Positions 1-5,050 of a stretch of DNA of 5,050 nt are shown here, one piece after another. The notes beneath the pieces were generated by a model. It worked only from the letters and a program-made list of their open reading frames with translations, was not told the origin of the DNA and did not search any database. Made by a program: the position numbers and the translations under genes. Within the stretch, counting starts at the first letter, position 1, and each line of letters opens with the position of its first letter. This DNA is from Candidatus Latescibacterota bacterium (GTDB taxonomy: Bacteria > Latescibacterota > UBA2968 > GCA-2709665), in contig JASLMQ010000223.1 of the NCBI GenBank assembly GCA_030746455.1, positions 1 to 5,050 of the forward strand, written 5' to 3'.

Positions 1-1028
1 TCTCCAGCGATCCGGACCCGGTCGGCGATGGGGCTCAGGGGGGCCTCCAGCTCCTCGAAGCCGGAGATGCTGATCCCCGAGGGGCGCCCTCCCACGTCGT
101 TGTTGATCATCAGCACCGTGTGGTCCAGCTCGTCTTCGTGCTGGTGCGTGTAGGCCCAGGAGCCCACAAGGCCCGATTCCTCCACCCCGAACAGCGCGAC
201 CTTCAGGGTGCGTCCCAGCGTTGCCTCGGCCTTGACCAGGCCCCTGGCCGCTTCCAACACGGCCACCACACCGGCGGCATTGTCCACCGCTCCTGGACCC
301 ACGTGCCACGTGTCGTAGTGCCCGCCGATCACGATCTGCTCGGGCCCGCCGCGGGTCCCCGGGATCTCGCCGACCACGTTCCAGGACTCCTTCACCTCCG
401 TCCGGCTGTCCAGGGTGAGTCGCAGGCGAACCGGTCCCCTGCGCTCGGCCAACCGACGGATGAACTCAGCGTCTTCCAGGCTGATCGAGGCAACGGGGAT
501 GTCGGCCTTCCGCCCGAAGGCGCACGTCCTCGCGGGTTGGAGGCCGCCGGGTGCGTTCCGCGTCTCGATGAGCGCCACCGCCCCGTTCTGTGCGGCAAGA
601 GGGGTCTTCACCTGGCGGGGCACTGGGTAGTACGGCGCCAGAACCAGACGTCCGTTCACCTCTCTGGCGCGATCCTGGAATTCCCGTCGGTCTCCCGACT
701 CGAGGAAGACGACCTCGGCCTCCACACCGGCGCCGGGCGTCGACGGTGACAGGCCCGCGCACCGGCATGCGAGGTCCCTCGTGATGGGCTCGGAGATCGC
801 CAGCATCTCGTGGACGGGGGTCCACGCCTGGTGGGGAAACGCCTCGGAACGCACGTTCTGGAGTCCGTAGCGGGTACATGTCGCCGCCAGGAAATCCCTC
901 GCCCGGGCCTCGTTGGCCGTTCCCGCCAGACGCGGCCCAATCTCGTCGGTCAGCACCAGCAGGTTCTCATAGGCCTCCGACGAAGCGAAGATTTCGTCGA
1001 GTACGCGACGTTCGGTCTCCAGGCTCAT
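1..1028 (-). CDS. M28-family zinc aminopeptidase/carboxypeptidase-like peptidase, 3' end outside the window
   Basis: The reverse strand reads without a stop from an ATG at 1028 to the window edge, giving 342 codons of a longer protein. Residues 1-60 resemble the helical start of M28 peptidases (EIGPRLAGT at 29-37). Residues about 100-210 look like an inserted PA (protease-associated) domain. The catalytic domain begins near WNVVGEIPG (216-224). Visible di-zinc site residues are His237 and Asp239 in GGHYDT, Asp249 in VDNAAG, the Glu283-Glu284 pair in GVEESG (catalytic base plus zinc ligand) and Asp311 in NNDVGG. The last zinc-binding His would lie beyond the edge. M28 enzymes remove amino acids from peptides, or act as carboxypeptidases, using two zinc ions. 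No signal peptide is visible, so a cytoplasmic location is likely, which is less usual for PA-containing members. The start overlaps the stop of the upstream hydrolase gene by 4 bases (ATGA), with GGAAG 5 bases before it, so translation is probably coupled. The family is secure; the substrate is not known. Confidence 0.93.
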   Translation of the reverse strand, partial: MSLETERRVLDEIFASSEAYENLLVLTDEIGPRLAGTANEARARDFLAATCTRYGLQNVRSEAFPHQAWTPVHEMLAISEPITRDLACRCAGLSPSTPGAGVEAEVVFLESGDRREFQDRAREVNGRLVLAPYYPVPRQVKTPLAAQNGAVALIETRNAPGGLQPARTCAFGRKADIPVASISLEDAEFIRRLAERRGPVRLRLTLDSRTEVKESWNVVGEIPGTRGGPEQIVIGGHYDTWHVGPGAVDNAAGVVAVLEAARGLVKAEATLGRTLKVALFGVEESGLVGSWAYTHQHEDELDHTVLMINNDVGGRPSGISISGFEELEAPLSPIADRVRIAG

Positions 1029-1900
1029 AGCGGCTTCCACTGCATCAGATCCACGTCCTCCATGGGCTTGGACCAATCCAGTTCCAGGGCCCTGTCCACG
1101 CACGGGATACGCACGAGGGTTCCCTCGGCAAAATCACTCGGGCCCTCCCGGCGCGCCGAGCGTGTCAGCTCATCGGCAAGCTCGACCGTCGCATCGCGCC
1201 GGTTGGTGACCGGCGCCAGCGCGTGGTCCGCCCCCTCTATGTACCTGGCATCCACGGACTTCCCCGCCTCCCTGAGGGCCGCCTCGAGCTGGCGGGTGTG
1301 GGAGACCGGGACCGTCTCGTCCTCAGTCCCGTGCACGAGCACAAGCGGGCATTGGATCCGGGGGGCCATTCGCGCGGCGTCGCGTGCGGCCAACTCGTCC
1401 TCGCTGAAGTCCCTCCCCGCCCATTCGATGATGGCCTCATCCAGATAGTAGAGCCCGCACGCACCGATGGCCAGTGCGAAGGTAGCCGGGCAAAAGAGCG
1501 CCATCAACATCGCCACGTGGCCGCCTTGGCTTCCCCCGAACGAGAGGATACGCCGGTCATCGAGTTCCGGGTGGAGTCCCAGGACGTGTCTCAACGCGTT
1601 GAGGCAATCGAGAACTTGGTAGTGGCTGGCGTCGTAAGGCCGATCCGACCCCAACCCGGCCACTGGATCGAAGTCATACCCGCTCTGCCGGAATTCCGTC
1701 GCCACGCACACCAGGTTGTAGCGGTCGGCGAACTCCTGCTGCATCTCCCGGTAGCCGTACCGATTCCCTCCCCACCCGTGCGCGAAATGCATCAGTCCTG
1801 TTCGTCCGTCCGCCTGATCAGGCACGACAACATAGGCCGTGATCGGCTTGGGATAGGTCTCGCTGTTGCAGCTCTTGAACGTGGTTTCGTACTCCCGCAT
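1025..1900 (-). CDS. Alpha/beta-fold serine hydrolase (esterase/S9-peptidase-like)
   Basis: This is a complete protein of 291 residues. The fold is shown by an oxyanion-type HGWGG at 41-45, a nucleophile elbow GGSQGG at 122-127 with Ser124, an acid Asp194 in HGTEDETVP (190-198), and a catalytic His226 in GADHAL. The order and spacing of the Ser-Asp-His triad are normal for the alpha/beta hydrolase superfamily. The N-terminus resembles proteins that act on ester or peptide substrates (dienelactone hydrolase, prolyl oligopeptidase-like or DUF2920-like groups), but I cannot choose between these by eye. No signal peptide or membrane segment is seen, so it is probably cytoplasmic. The ATG is supported by GAGGGG 6 bases upstream. 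The gene leads a two-gene unit with the M28 peptidase, which suggests both act on related substrates; that is inference. The last 40 or so residues, after the His, form an extra tail. Confidence 0.92.
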   Translation of the reverse strand: MREYETTFKSCNSETYPKPITAYVVVPDQADGRTGLMHFAHGWGGNRYGYREMQQEFADRYNLVCVATEFRQSGYDFDPVAGLGSDRPYDASHYQVLDCLNALRHVLGLHPELDDRRILSFGGSQGGHVAMLMALFCPATFALAIGACGLYYLDEAIIEWAGRDFSEDELAARDAARMAPRIQCPLVLVHGTEDETVPVSHTRQLEAALREAGKSVDARYIEGADHALAPVTNRRDATVELADELTRSARREGPSDFAEGTLVRIPCVDRALELDWSKPMEDVDLMQWKPL

Positions 1901-1906
1901 TCCCCT

Positions 1907-1912
1907 CCCCTC
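1907..1912 (-). promoter_or_regulatory. Ribosome binding site of the alpha/beta hydrolase gene
   Basis: On the minus strand GAGGGG lies 6 bases before the ATG at 1900, inside a purine run GAGGGGAGGGGA. It supports that ATG as the true start. Confidence 0.65.
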
Positions 1913-1957
1913 GGCATCGAATGGCCTGTTGCCACCCTCTCTGACATCCCGCCACGC

Positions 1958-1985
1958 AAGATAACATCGCGGGGGCCTAAATCAA
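1958..1985 (-). promoter_or_regulatory. Possible sigma-70-type promoter for the hydrolase-peptidase unit
   Basis: On the minus strand TTGATT (1985-1980) and TATCTT (1963-1958) are separated by 16 bases. Each matches the -35 and -10 consensus at 4 of 6 positions. Transcription would start near 1951, leaving a leader of about 50 bases before the hydrolase ATG. The position is right and the AT-rich hexamers stand out in GC-rich DNA, but this is a match by eye only. Confidence 0.42.
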
Positions 1986-2048
1986 CAGGATTTTTGGCCC
2001 AGGCGCCAGCCCGTCCAGGAGGTCGGAAACTCGTCCAGAAGCGGCATA

Positions 2049-2061
2049 TGACAGAATGTCA
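2049..2061. repeat. Small inverted repeat TGACA-GAA-TGTCA, possible operator
   Basis: Two perfect 5-base arms surround a 3-base centre. A further copy of the half site TGACA begins at 2090, 41 bases after the first, which is about four helical turns. The flanks are also alike (TATGACAG and TATGTGACAG). The site sits about 65 bases upstream of the -35 element of the minus-strand unit and about 80 bases upstream of the AT-rich block facing the other way, so a regulator bound here could serve either side. Arms this short can occur by chance, and no regulator is identified. Confidence 0.25.
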
Positions 2062-2137
2062 CCGGCTTACGGCCCTGCAGGTGCCTATGTGACAGCCCGA
2101 CCTCTCACGACATACTTTCGGTTCTGACCAGGAATGG

Positions 2138-2146
2138 TTATATTAT
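2138..2146 (+). promoter_or_regulatory. Weak candidate -10 region for the regulator gene
   Basis: TTATATTAT is the most AT-rich short block before the plus-strand genes, and TATATT within it resembles a sigma-70 -10 element. A TG dinucleotide lies just upstream (2135-2136), as in extended -10 promoters, though the spacing to TATATT is one base off. No convincing -35 hexamer is seen 16-18 bases upstream. If it is used, the mRNA leader would contain both copies of the downstream repeat element. Confidence 0.22.
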
Positions 2147-2237
2147 GCTGAAAATGCACGGGATACAGGTCGGTGTGGACCTCCATCCTCGTCCAGATCT
2201 TCGTCCCGATCGCTGTCGTCCCCCAGTCTTCGTCCCG

Positions 2238-2327
2238 ATCTTCGTCTCGATCTTAGTCTCGATCATTATCGAATCGGAAGCGGGACAACGATGAAGCTCG
2301 ACGAGGATCGAGACGAGGATCCCGACG
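2238..2327 (+). repeat. Direct repeat, copy 1 of 2
   Basis: This 90-base copy matches 2351-2440 at 85 of 90 positions by direct alignment without gaps. Its bases 2269-2314 are identical to the second copy over 46 bases and include the core with GGAAGCGGGACAACGATGAA. Its left arm pairs with its right arm in RNA. Confidence 0.9.
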
Positions 2328-2350
2328 AGGAAGAACCTATCCAAGAATCC

Positions 2351-2440
2351 ATCTTCGTCTCGATCTTCGTCCTGATCATTGTCGAATCGGAAGCGGGACA
2401 ACGATGAAGCTCGACGAGGATCGAGACAAGGATCCCGACG
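2351..2440 (+). repeat. Direct repeat, copy 2 of 2, overlapping the possible upstream start of the regulator gene
   Basis: Starts 113 bases after copy 1 and shares 85 of 90 bases. The ATG within the core (2404) is the first possible start codon of the regulator reading frame. Its right arm carries one change (GAGACAAGG for GAGACGAGG) that weakens the self-pairing seen in copy 1. Confidence 0.9.
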
Positions 2441-2502
2441 ACGATCACCCCAATCCACACTCCCCCATCGACCCATCATCATCCACTCGAACAGCTCTGG
2501 AT

Positions 2503-3915
2503 ATGGCGCTCACAGAACACCTCTCACCATACACGAGTGACGAAGATCCCAGCGCACTGCCCGACCCGGTTGTCCTCCTGGTGATGCCGGAGTCCCAGGA
2601 GGCGGAGGACGTGAGGGCTTTCTTCAGATCACGCGGCTACCACGTCATCCCGGCCAAGGACGGCGAGGTGGGCTTCAATGCCCTGAACTCAACGCGGGTG
2701 GACGCGATGGTGACGCACCTGAACGTCCACCGCATCGACGGGATGAAGCTTCTCAGCGTGGCCAGGCAGCGGAACGCGGACGTCTGCGTTATCCTGATCG
2801 CCGATTCGGCCGACATCGAGCTGGCCACCGAGGCTATGCGACGCGGCGCCCACGACTTCCAGTGCAGGCCCCTGAACCTCGAGAAGATGGCCACCGTGCT
2901 GGACCGGAGCATCTCCCATCAGCAGCTGGCGCTGGAGCTTGCCGACGTCCACCAGAAGATGGACGAGCGGTATGGATTCCAGCAGATCGTGGGATGCTCC
3001 AAGGCGATGCAGCGCGTCTACCACACGATCACTCAGATCGCGCCGGCCAGATGCACGGTCCTCATTTACGGTGAGACCGGGACCGGCAAGGACCTGGTCG
3101 CTCACGCGATCCACCAGAACAGCCCGGGGAGAGACGGCCCCCTCGTCAAGCTCGACTGCGGGGCGCTTGCCGAGAGCATCGTCGAGAGCGAGCTGTTCGG
3201 CCACGAGCGCGGGGCATTCACGGGGGCCTCCGAGATGCGGAGGGGGCGCTTCGAGATCGCTGCCGGAGGAACGCTGCTGCTGGATGAGGTGGCGGAGCTG
3301 ATTCCGGCGACTCAGACCAAGCTCCTCCGGGTGCTGGAGACCGGCGAGTTCGAGCGCCTTGGAGGCAACCGGACCCGGGTCTCCGACGCCAGGCTCATCG
3401 CGGCGACCCACCGGGACCTGGCCGAAATGGTCCGACTCGGTCTCTTCCGCCGCGATCTCTATCACCGGCTCAACGTGGTCACACTCCAGATCCCTCCCCT
3501 TCGCGAGCGGAAGGAGGACCTTCCCCTCCTGGTGGATCGCTTCCTGGACCAGTTCGGAAAGGAGTATGGAAAGCCGATCCGCGGGGTCACGAGACGGGCG
3601 ATGAATGCCCTTCTCAGCCATCACTGGCCGGGTAACGTCCGCGAGCTCAAGAACACCATCGAAGGCCTGGTGGTGTTCGCATCGAGCGGGGCCCGTCTCG
3701 ATCTCGACGACCTCCCCGAAGAGGTAGGGGGATCTCCGTCTACCTCGCCAGACCTCCCCATCCGAGTCGGGATGAGCCTCGCTGAGGTCGAAAGGACTAT
3801 GATCGAGGAAACGCTCAGATCCGTGGGATACGACAAGCCAAGGGCCGCACAGACGCTGGGAATCGGGTTACGTACCCTGTATCGCAAGGTCAAGCTCTAC
3901 GAAATCGACTGCTGA
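2503..3915 (+). CDS. Sigma-54 (RpoN)-dependent transcriptional activator, NtrC type, with a degenerate receiver domain
   Basis: A 470-residue enhancer-binding protein that uses ATP hydrolysis to open sigma-54 RNA polymerase complexes. Domains: receiver-like fold (about 22-139), linker helix (140-157), AAA+ domain (about 158-395) and Fis-type helix-turn-helix (about 424-467, ending RTLYRKVKLYEI). The AAA+ part looks active: Walker A GETGTGKD (190-197), sigma-54 contact loop GAFTGA (237-242), Walker B LLLDE (258-262), arginine-finger region FRRDLYHRLNV and sensor II WPGNVREL. The receiver is not: an ungapped comparison with NtrC puts His72 at the phospho-acceptor Asp, Met-Pro-Glu (28-30) at the acidic pocket, Ala100 at the Thr and Arg122 at the Lys. 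Phosphorylation control is therefore unlikely. The start is uncertain: ATG 2503 lies outside the repeat but has a poor ribosome site. ATG 2404 would add 33 residues (MKLDEDRDKDPDDD and onwards), is encoded by repeat copy 2, and has GCGGGA 5 bases before it. The gene lies 37 bases ahead of the guanylyltransferase, its likely operon partner. Confidence 0.93.
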   Translation: MALTEHLSPYTSDEDPSALPDPVVLLVMPESQEAEDVRAFFRSRGYHVIPAKDGEVGFNALNSTRVDAMVTHLNVHRIDGMKLLSVARQRNADVCVILIADSADIELATEAMRRGAHDFQCRPLNLEKMATVLDRSISHQQLALELADVHQKMDERYGFQQIVGCSKAMQRVYHTITQIAPARCTVLIYGETGTGKDLVAHAIHQNSPGRDGPLVKLDCGALAESIVESELFGHERGAFTGASEMRRGRFEIAAGGTLLLDEVAELIPATQTKLLRVLETGEFERLGGNRTRVSDARLIAATHRDLAEMVRLGLFRRDLYHRLNVVTLQIPPLRERKEDLPLLVDRFLDQFGKEYGKPIRGVTRRAMNALLSHHWPGNVRELKNTIEGLVVFASSGARLDLDDLPEEVGGSPSTSPDLPIRVGMSLAEVERTMIEETLRSVGYDKPRAAQTLGIGLRTLYRKVKLYEIDC

Positions 3916-3934
3916 TGCCGGGGATCGCCCCCCC

Positions 3935-3945
3935 GGAGGAGGAGG
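3935..3945 (+). promoter_or_regulatory. Strong ribosome binding site of the guanylyltransferase gene
   Basis: GGAGGAGGAGG ends 7 bases before the ATG at 3953. This near-perfect anti-16S match fixes the start and suggests more translation of this gene than of the regulator before it. The 37-base gap from the regulator stop contains no visible terminator. Confidence 0.8.
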
Positions 3946-3952
3946 CACCCAG

Positions 3953-5032
3953 ATGAAGATCGTCATCCGCGCCGGCGGCGTGGGAACCCGGCTGTGGCCG
4001 TACAGCCGGAAGCGACGCCCAAAGCAGTTTCATTCCCTGGTCGGCAGTCGCACGATGGTCCAGGAGGCCGTCGATCGGGTCGTCCCCCTCGTTAATGAGG
4101 ACGACCTCTACGTATCGACCGGCGCTGACCTGGTCGGCCTCGTCCAGGAGCAGCTTCCGACCCTTGCCGCGGATCGCCTCATCGTGGAGCCGGCCCTTCG
4201 AAACACCGGTCCCGCCGTCGGGCTGGAGTGTGCCCTCCTGGAAGCGCGGTTCCCCGGCTGTACCGTGGCGAGCCTGGGATCGGACCACCATATCGGCAGG
4301 CCGGAGGAATTCCGTAGGCTCCTGAGCGTGGCCGAGGCGGCTCTCGAGGAAATGCCCGACACCCTCTTCACCATCGGGGTAAAACCCACACGCGTGGAAA
4401 CCGGGTACGGCTATATCCAGAAGGGCGCGCGCCTGTGCGCCGTGGAGGGCGAACCCGTCCACGCTGTGTCGGCCTTCACCGAGAAGCCCGATGCCGATCG
4501 GGCACGCGCGTACGTGGACAGCGGCGACTACCTGTGGAACAGCAATATGTTCGTGTGGAAGGCCTCGACGATGCTCGAGCTCTTCCGTCGCTTCGAGCCC
4601 GAAATCCATCGAACTCTGGAGCAGATCGCCGAGGCCGTGGGGACGCCCCGAGAGGCGGGCGTGATTCTGGAGGAGTACCCGAAGATGCCGGAGGTCGCCA
4701 TCGACAACGCGATCCTCGAGCGGGCCGAGTCGGTGGCTACGCTGGAGGCCGATATCCATTGGAGCGACATCGGCAGCTGGGGCGCGCTCACGGACGTCCT
4801 GGCCACGGACGATCAGGGCAATCTCCTCTCCGGCGACATCCTGGCCGTGGACACCAGGAACGTGACGGCCTATGGACCCGAGGGCAAGCTGATCGCCCTG
4901 GTGGACGTTGAGGACCTGGTGGTGGTCGACACAGGCGACGCGCTTTTGGTCTGCCCGCGCGAGGGCTCCCAGCGGGTCAAGGACCTCGTCGAGCGGCTGA
5001 CGGACGACCCCGGGAGGGCCCGCCTCATCTGA
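3953..5032 (+). CDS. manC: Mannose-1-phosphate guanylyltransferase (GDP-mannose pyrophosphorylase), short form
   Basis: A complete 359-residue enzyme that joins GTP and mannose-1-phosphate to make GDP-mannose and pyrophosphate, the donor for mannose-containing polysaccharides and the precursor of GDP-fucose and GDP-rhamnose. It is cytoplasmic. Motifs: nucleotide-binding signature AGGVGTRLWPYSRKRRPKQF (7-26), metal-site region LGSDHHI (108-114), ETGYGYI (149-155), FTEKPD (175-180), LWNSNMFVW (194-202) and WSDIGSWGAL (270-279). About 359 residues is the usual length of the one-domain form; the C-terminal mannose-6-phosphate isomerase cupin domain of the roughly 480-residue bifunctional enzymes is absent, so mannose-1-phosphate must be supplied by other enzymes. 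Departures from the most common motif are Arg6 and Val10 (IRAGGVGTR rather than ILAGGSGTR) and GSDHH rather than PADH. These seem tolerable, since the catalytic Arg, Lys and Asp positions remain. It follows the sigma-54 activator in the same direction and is probably co-transcribed. The symbol is by family; rfbM or algA-type names are also used. Confidence 0.92.
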   Translation: MKIVIRAGGVGTRLWPYSRKRRPKQFHSLVGSRTMVQEAVDRVVPLVNEDDLYVSTGADLVGLVQEQLPTLAADRLIVEPALRNTGPAVGLECALLEARFPGCTVASLGSDHHIGRPEEFRRLLSVAEAALEEMPDTLFTIGVKPTRVETGYGYIQKGARLCAVEGEPVHAVSAFTEKPDADRARAYVDSGDYLWNSNMFVWKASTMLELFRRFEPEIHRTLEQIAEAVGTPREAGVILEEYPKMPEVAIDNAILERAESVATLEADIHWSDIGSWGALTDVLATDDQGNLLSGDILAVDTRNVTAYGPEGKLIALVDVEDLVVVDTGDALLVCPREGSQRVKDLVERLTDDPGRARLI

Positions 5033-5050
5033 ACAACAGCGAGGAAGCTG

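Larger units (their letters stand above)
2182..2445. repeat. Array of 12-base units in opposite orientations around a repeated core
   Basis: The region is built from units like ATCTTCGTCTCG on the left of each core and CGAGACGAGGAT on the right. The left and right units are inverse complements except at one position, where the plus-strand RNA would form a G-U pair. The layout is: degenerate left units (2182-2237), left arm, core, right arm, a short spacer (about 2329-2350), then left arm, core and right arm again. Several alternative hairpins are possible, including one between the right arm of the first copy and the left arm of the second. The 12-base period leaves several frames open and gives low-complexity translations rich in Asp, Glu and Arg, which are not genes. 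Comparable interspersed intergenic repeats are known in several GC-rich bacterial groups; whether this one is a known family needs a genome comparison. Confidence 0.8.

Noticed and set aside
120..749. Long plus-strand frame of 209 codons
   Set aside because: It is the opposite-strand shadow of the M28 peptidase, whose frame carries recognisable zinc-site motifs; this one carries none.
1223..2092. Plus-strand frame of 289 codons
   Set aside because: It runs antisense through the alpha/beta hydrolase and into the intergenic region, with no recognisable motif; open because of the GC-rich codon pattern.
2131..2148. Sigma-54 promoter before the regulator gene
   Set aside because: GG and GC dinucleotides are 9 bases apart rather than 10, and the surrounding bases do not fit the TGGCAC and TTGC elements.
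2238..2440. CRISPR array
   Set aside because: Only two copies of about 90 bases with a 23-base gap and internal arms; repeats and spacers do not have CRISPR proportions and no cas gene is near.
2138..2482. Minus-strand frames with low-complexity Asp/Arg and Ile-Glu-Thr-Lys repeats
   Set aside because: They are translations of the 12-base repeat units and have no domain or ribosome site, so they are better explained as repeat DNA.
2974..3120. FleQ-like c-di-GMP binding by the activator
   Set aside because: FleQ shares the atypical receiver, but from memory its ligand contacts include an LFRS motif before the AAA+ domain and an Arg-Asn pair after Walker A; here the matching segments read GFQQ and HA, so the site does not appear conserved.
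2689..3624. Minus-strand frame of 311 codons
   Set aside because: Antisense shadow of the sigma-54 activator, whose Walker and GAFTGA motifs are certain.
3890..4759. Minus-strand frame of 289 codons
   Set aside because: Antisense shadow of the guanylyltransferase, whose family motifs are clear along its length.

Overview
GC-rich bacterial DNA with four closely packed protein genes and one structured intergenic region. No rRNA, tRNA, insertion sequence or CRISPR array is visible. Two hydrolases, an NtrC-type sigma-54 activator and a nucleotide-sugar gene point to a free-living Gram-negative-type bacterium, perhaps a deltaproteobacterium or one of the GC-rich soil and sediment phyla (Acidobacteria, Gemmatimonadetes, Eisenbacteria-like). 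The sequence alone does not settle the phylum.

Left part (1-1900, minus strand): an alpha/beta hydrolase gene is followed, with a 4-base ATGA stop/start overlap, by an M28-family zinc aminopeptidase gene that runs off the left edge. They look like one transcription unit, read from a plausible sigma-70-type promoter at 1958-1985. The pair suggests breakdown of peptides or esters, but the substrates cannot be read from the sequence.

Middle (1901-2502): a region of about 600 bases between divergent units. It holds the minus-strand promoter, a small inverted repeat, an AT-rich possible plus-strand promoter, and two direct copies (about 90 bases, period 113) of an element. Each copy has a central core flanked by 12-base units, and the units on the two sides of the core are nearly inverse complements. 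The second copy overlaps the first possible start codon of the regulator gene.

Right part (2503-5032, plus strand): a sigma-54 enhancer-binding protein with an intact AAA+ ATPase and a Fis-type DNA-binding domain. Its receiver domain has lost every phosphorylation residue; the phospho-acceptor Asp is His. A mannose-1-phosphate guanylyltransferase gene follows 37 bases later behind a strong ribosome binding site. The arrangement suggests a regulator, probably not controlled by phosphorylation, of GDP-mannose or surface-polysaccharide production. The degenerate receiver and the repeat-rich leader in front of it are the two most interesting points in the window.
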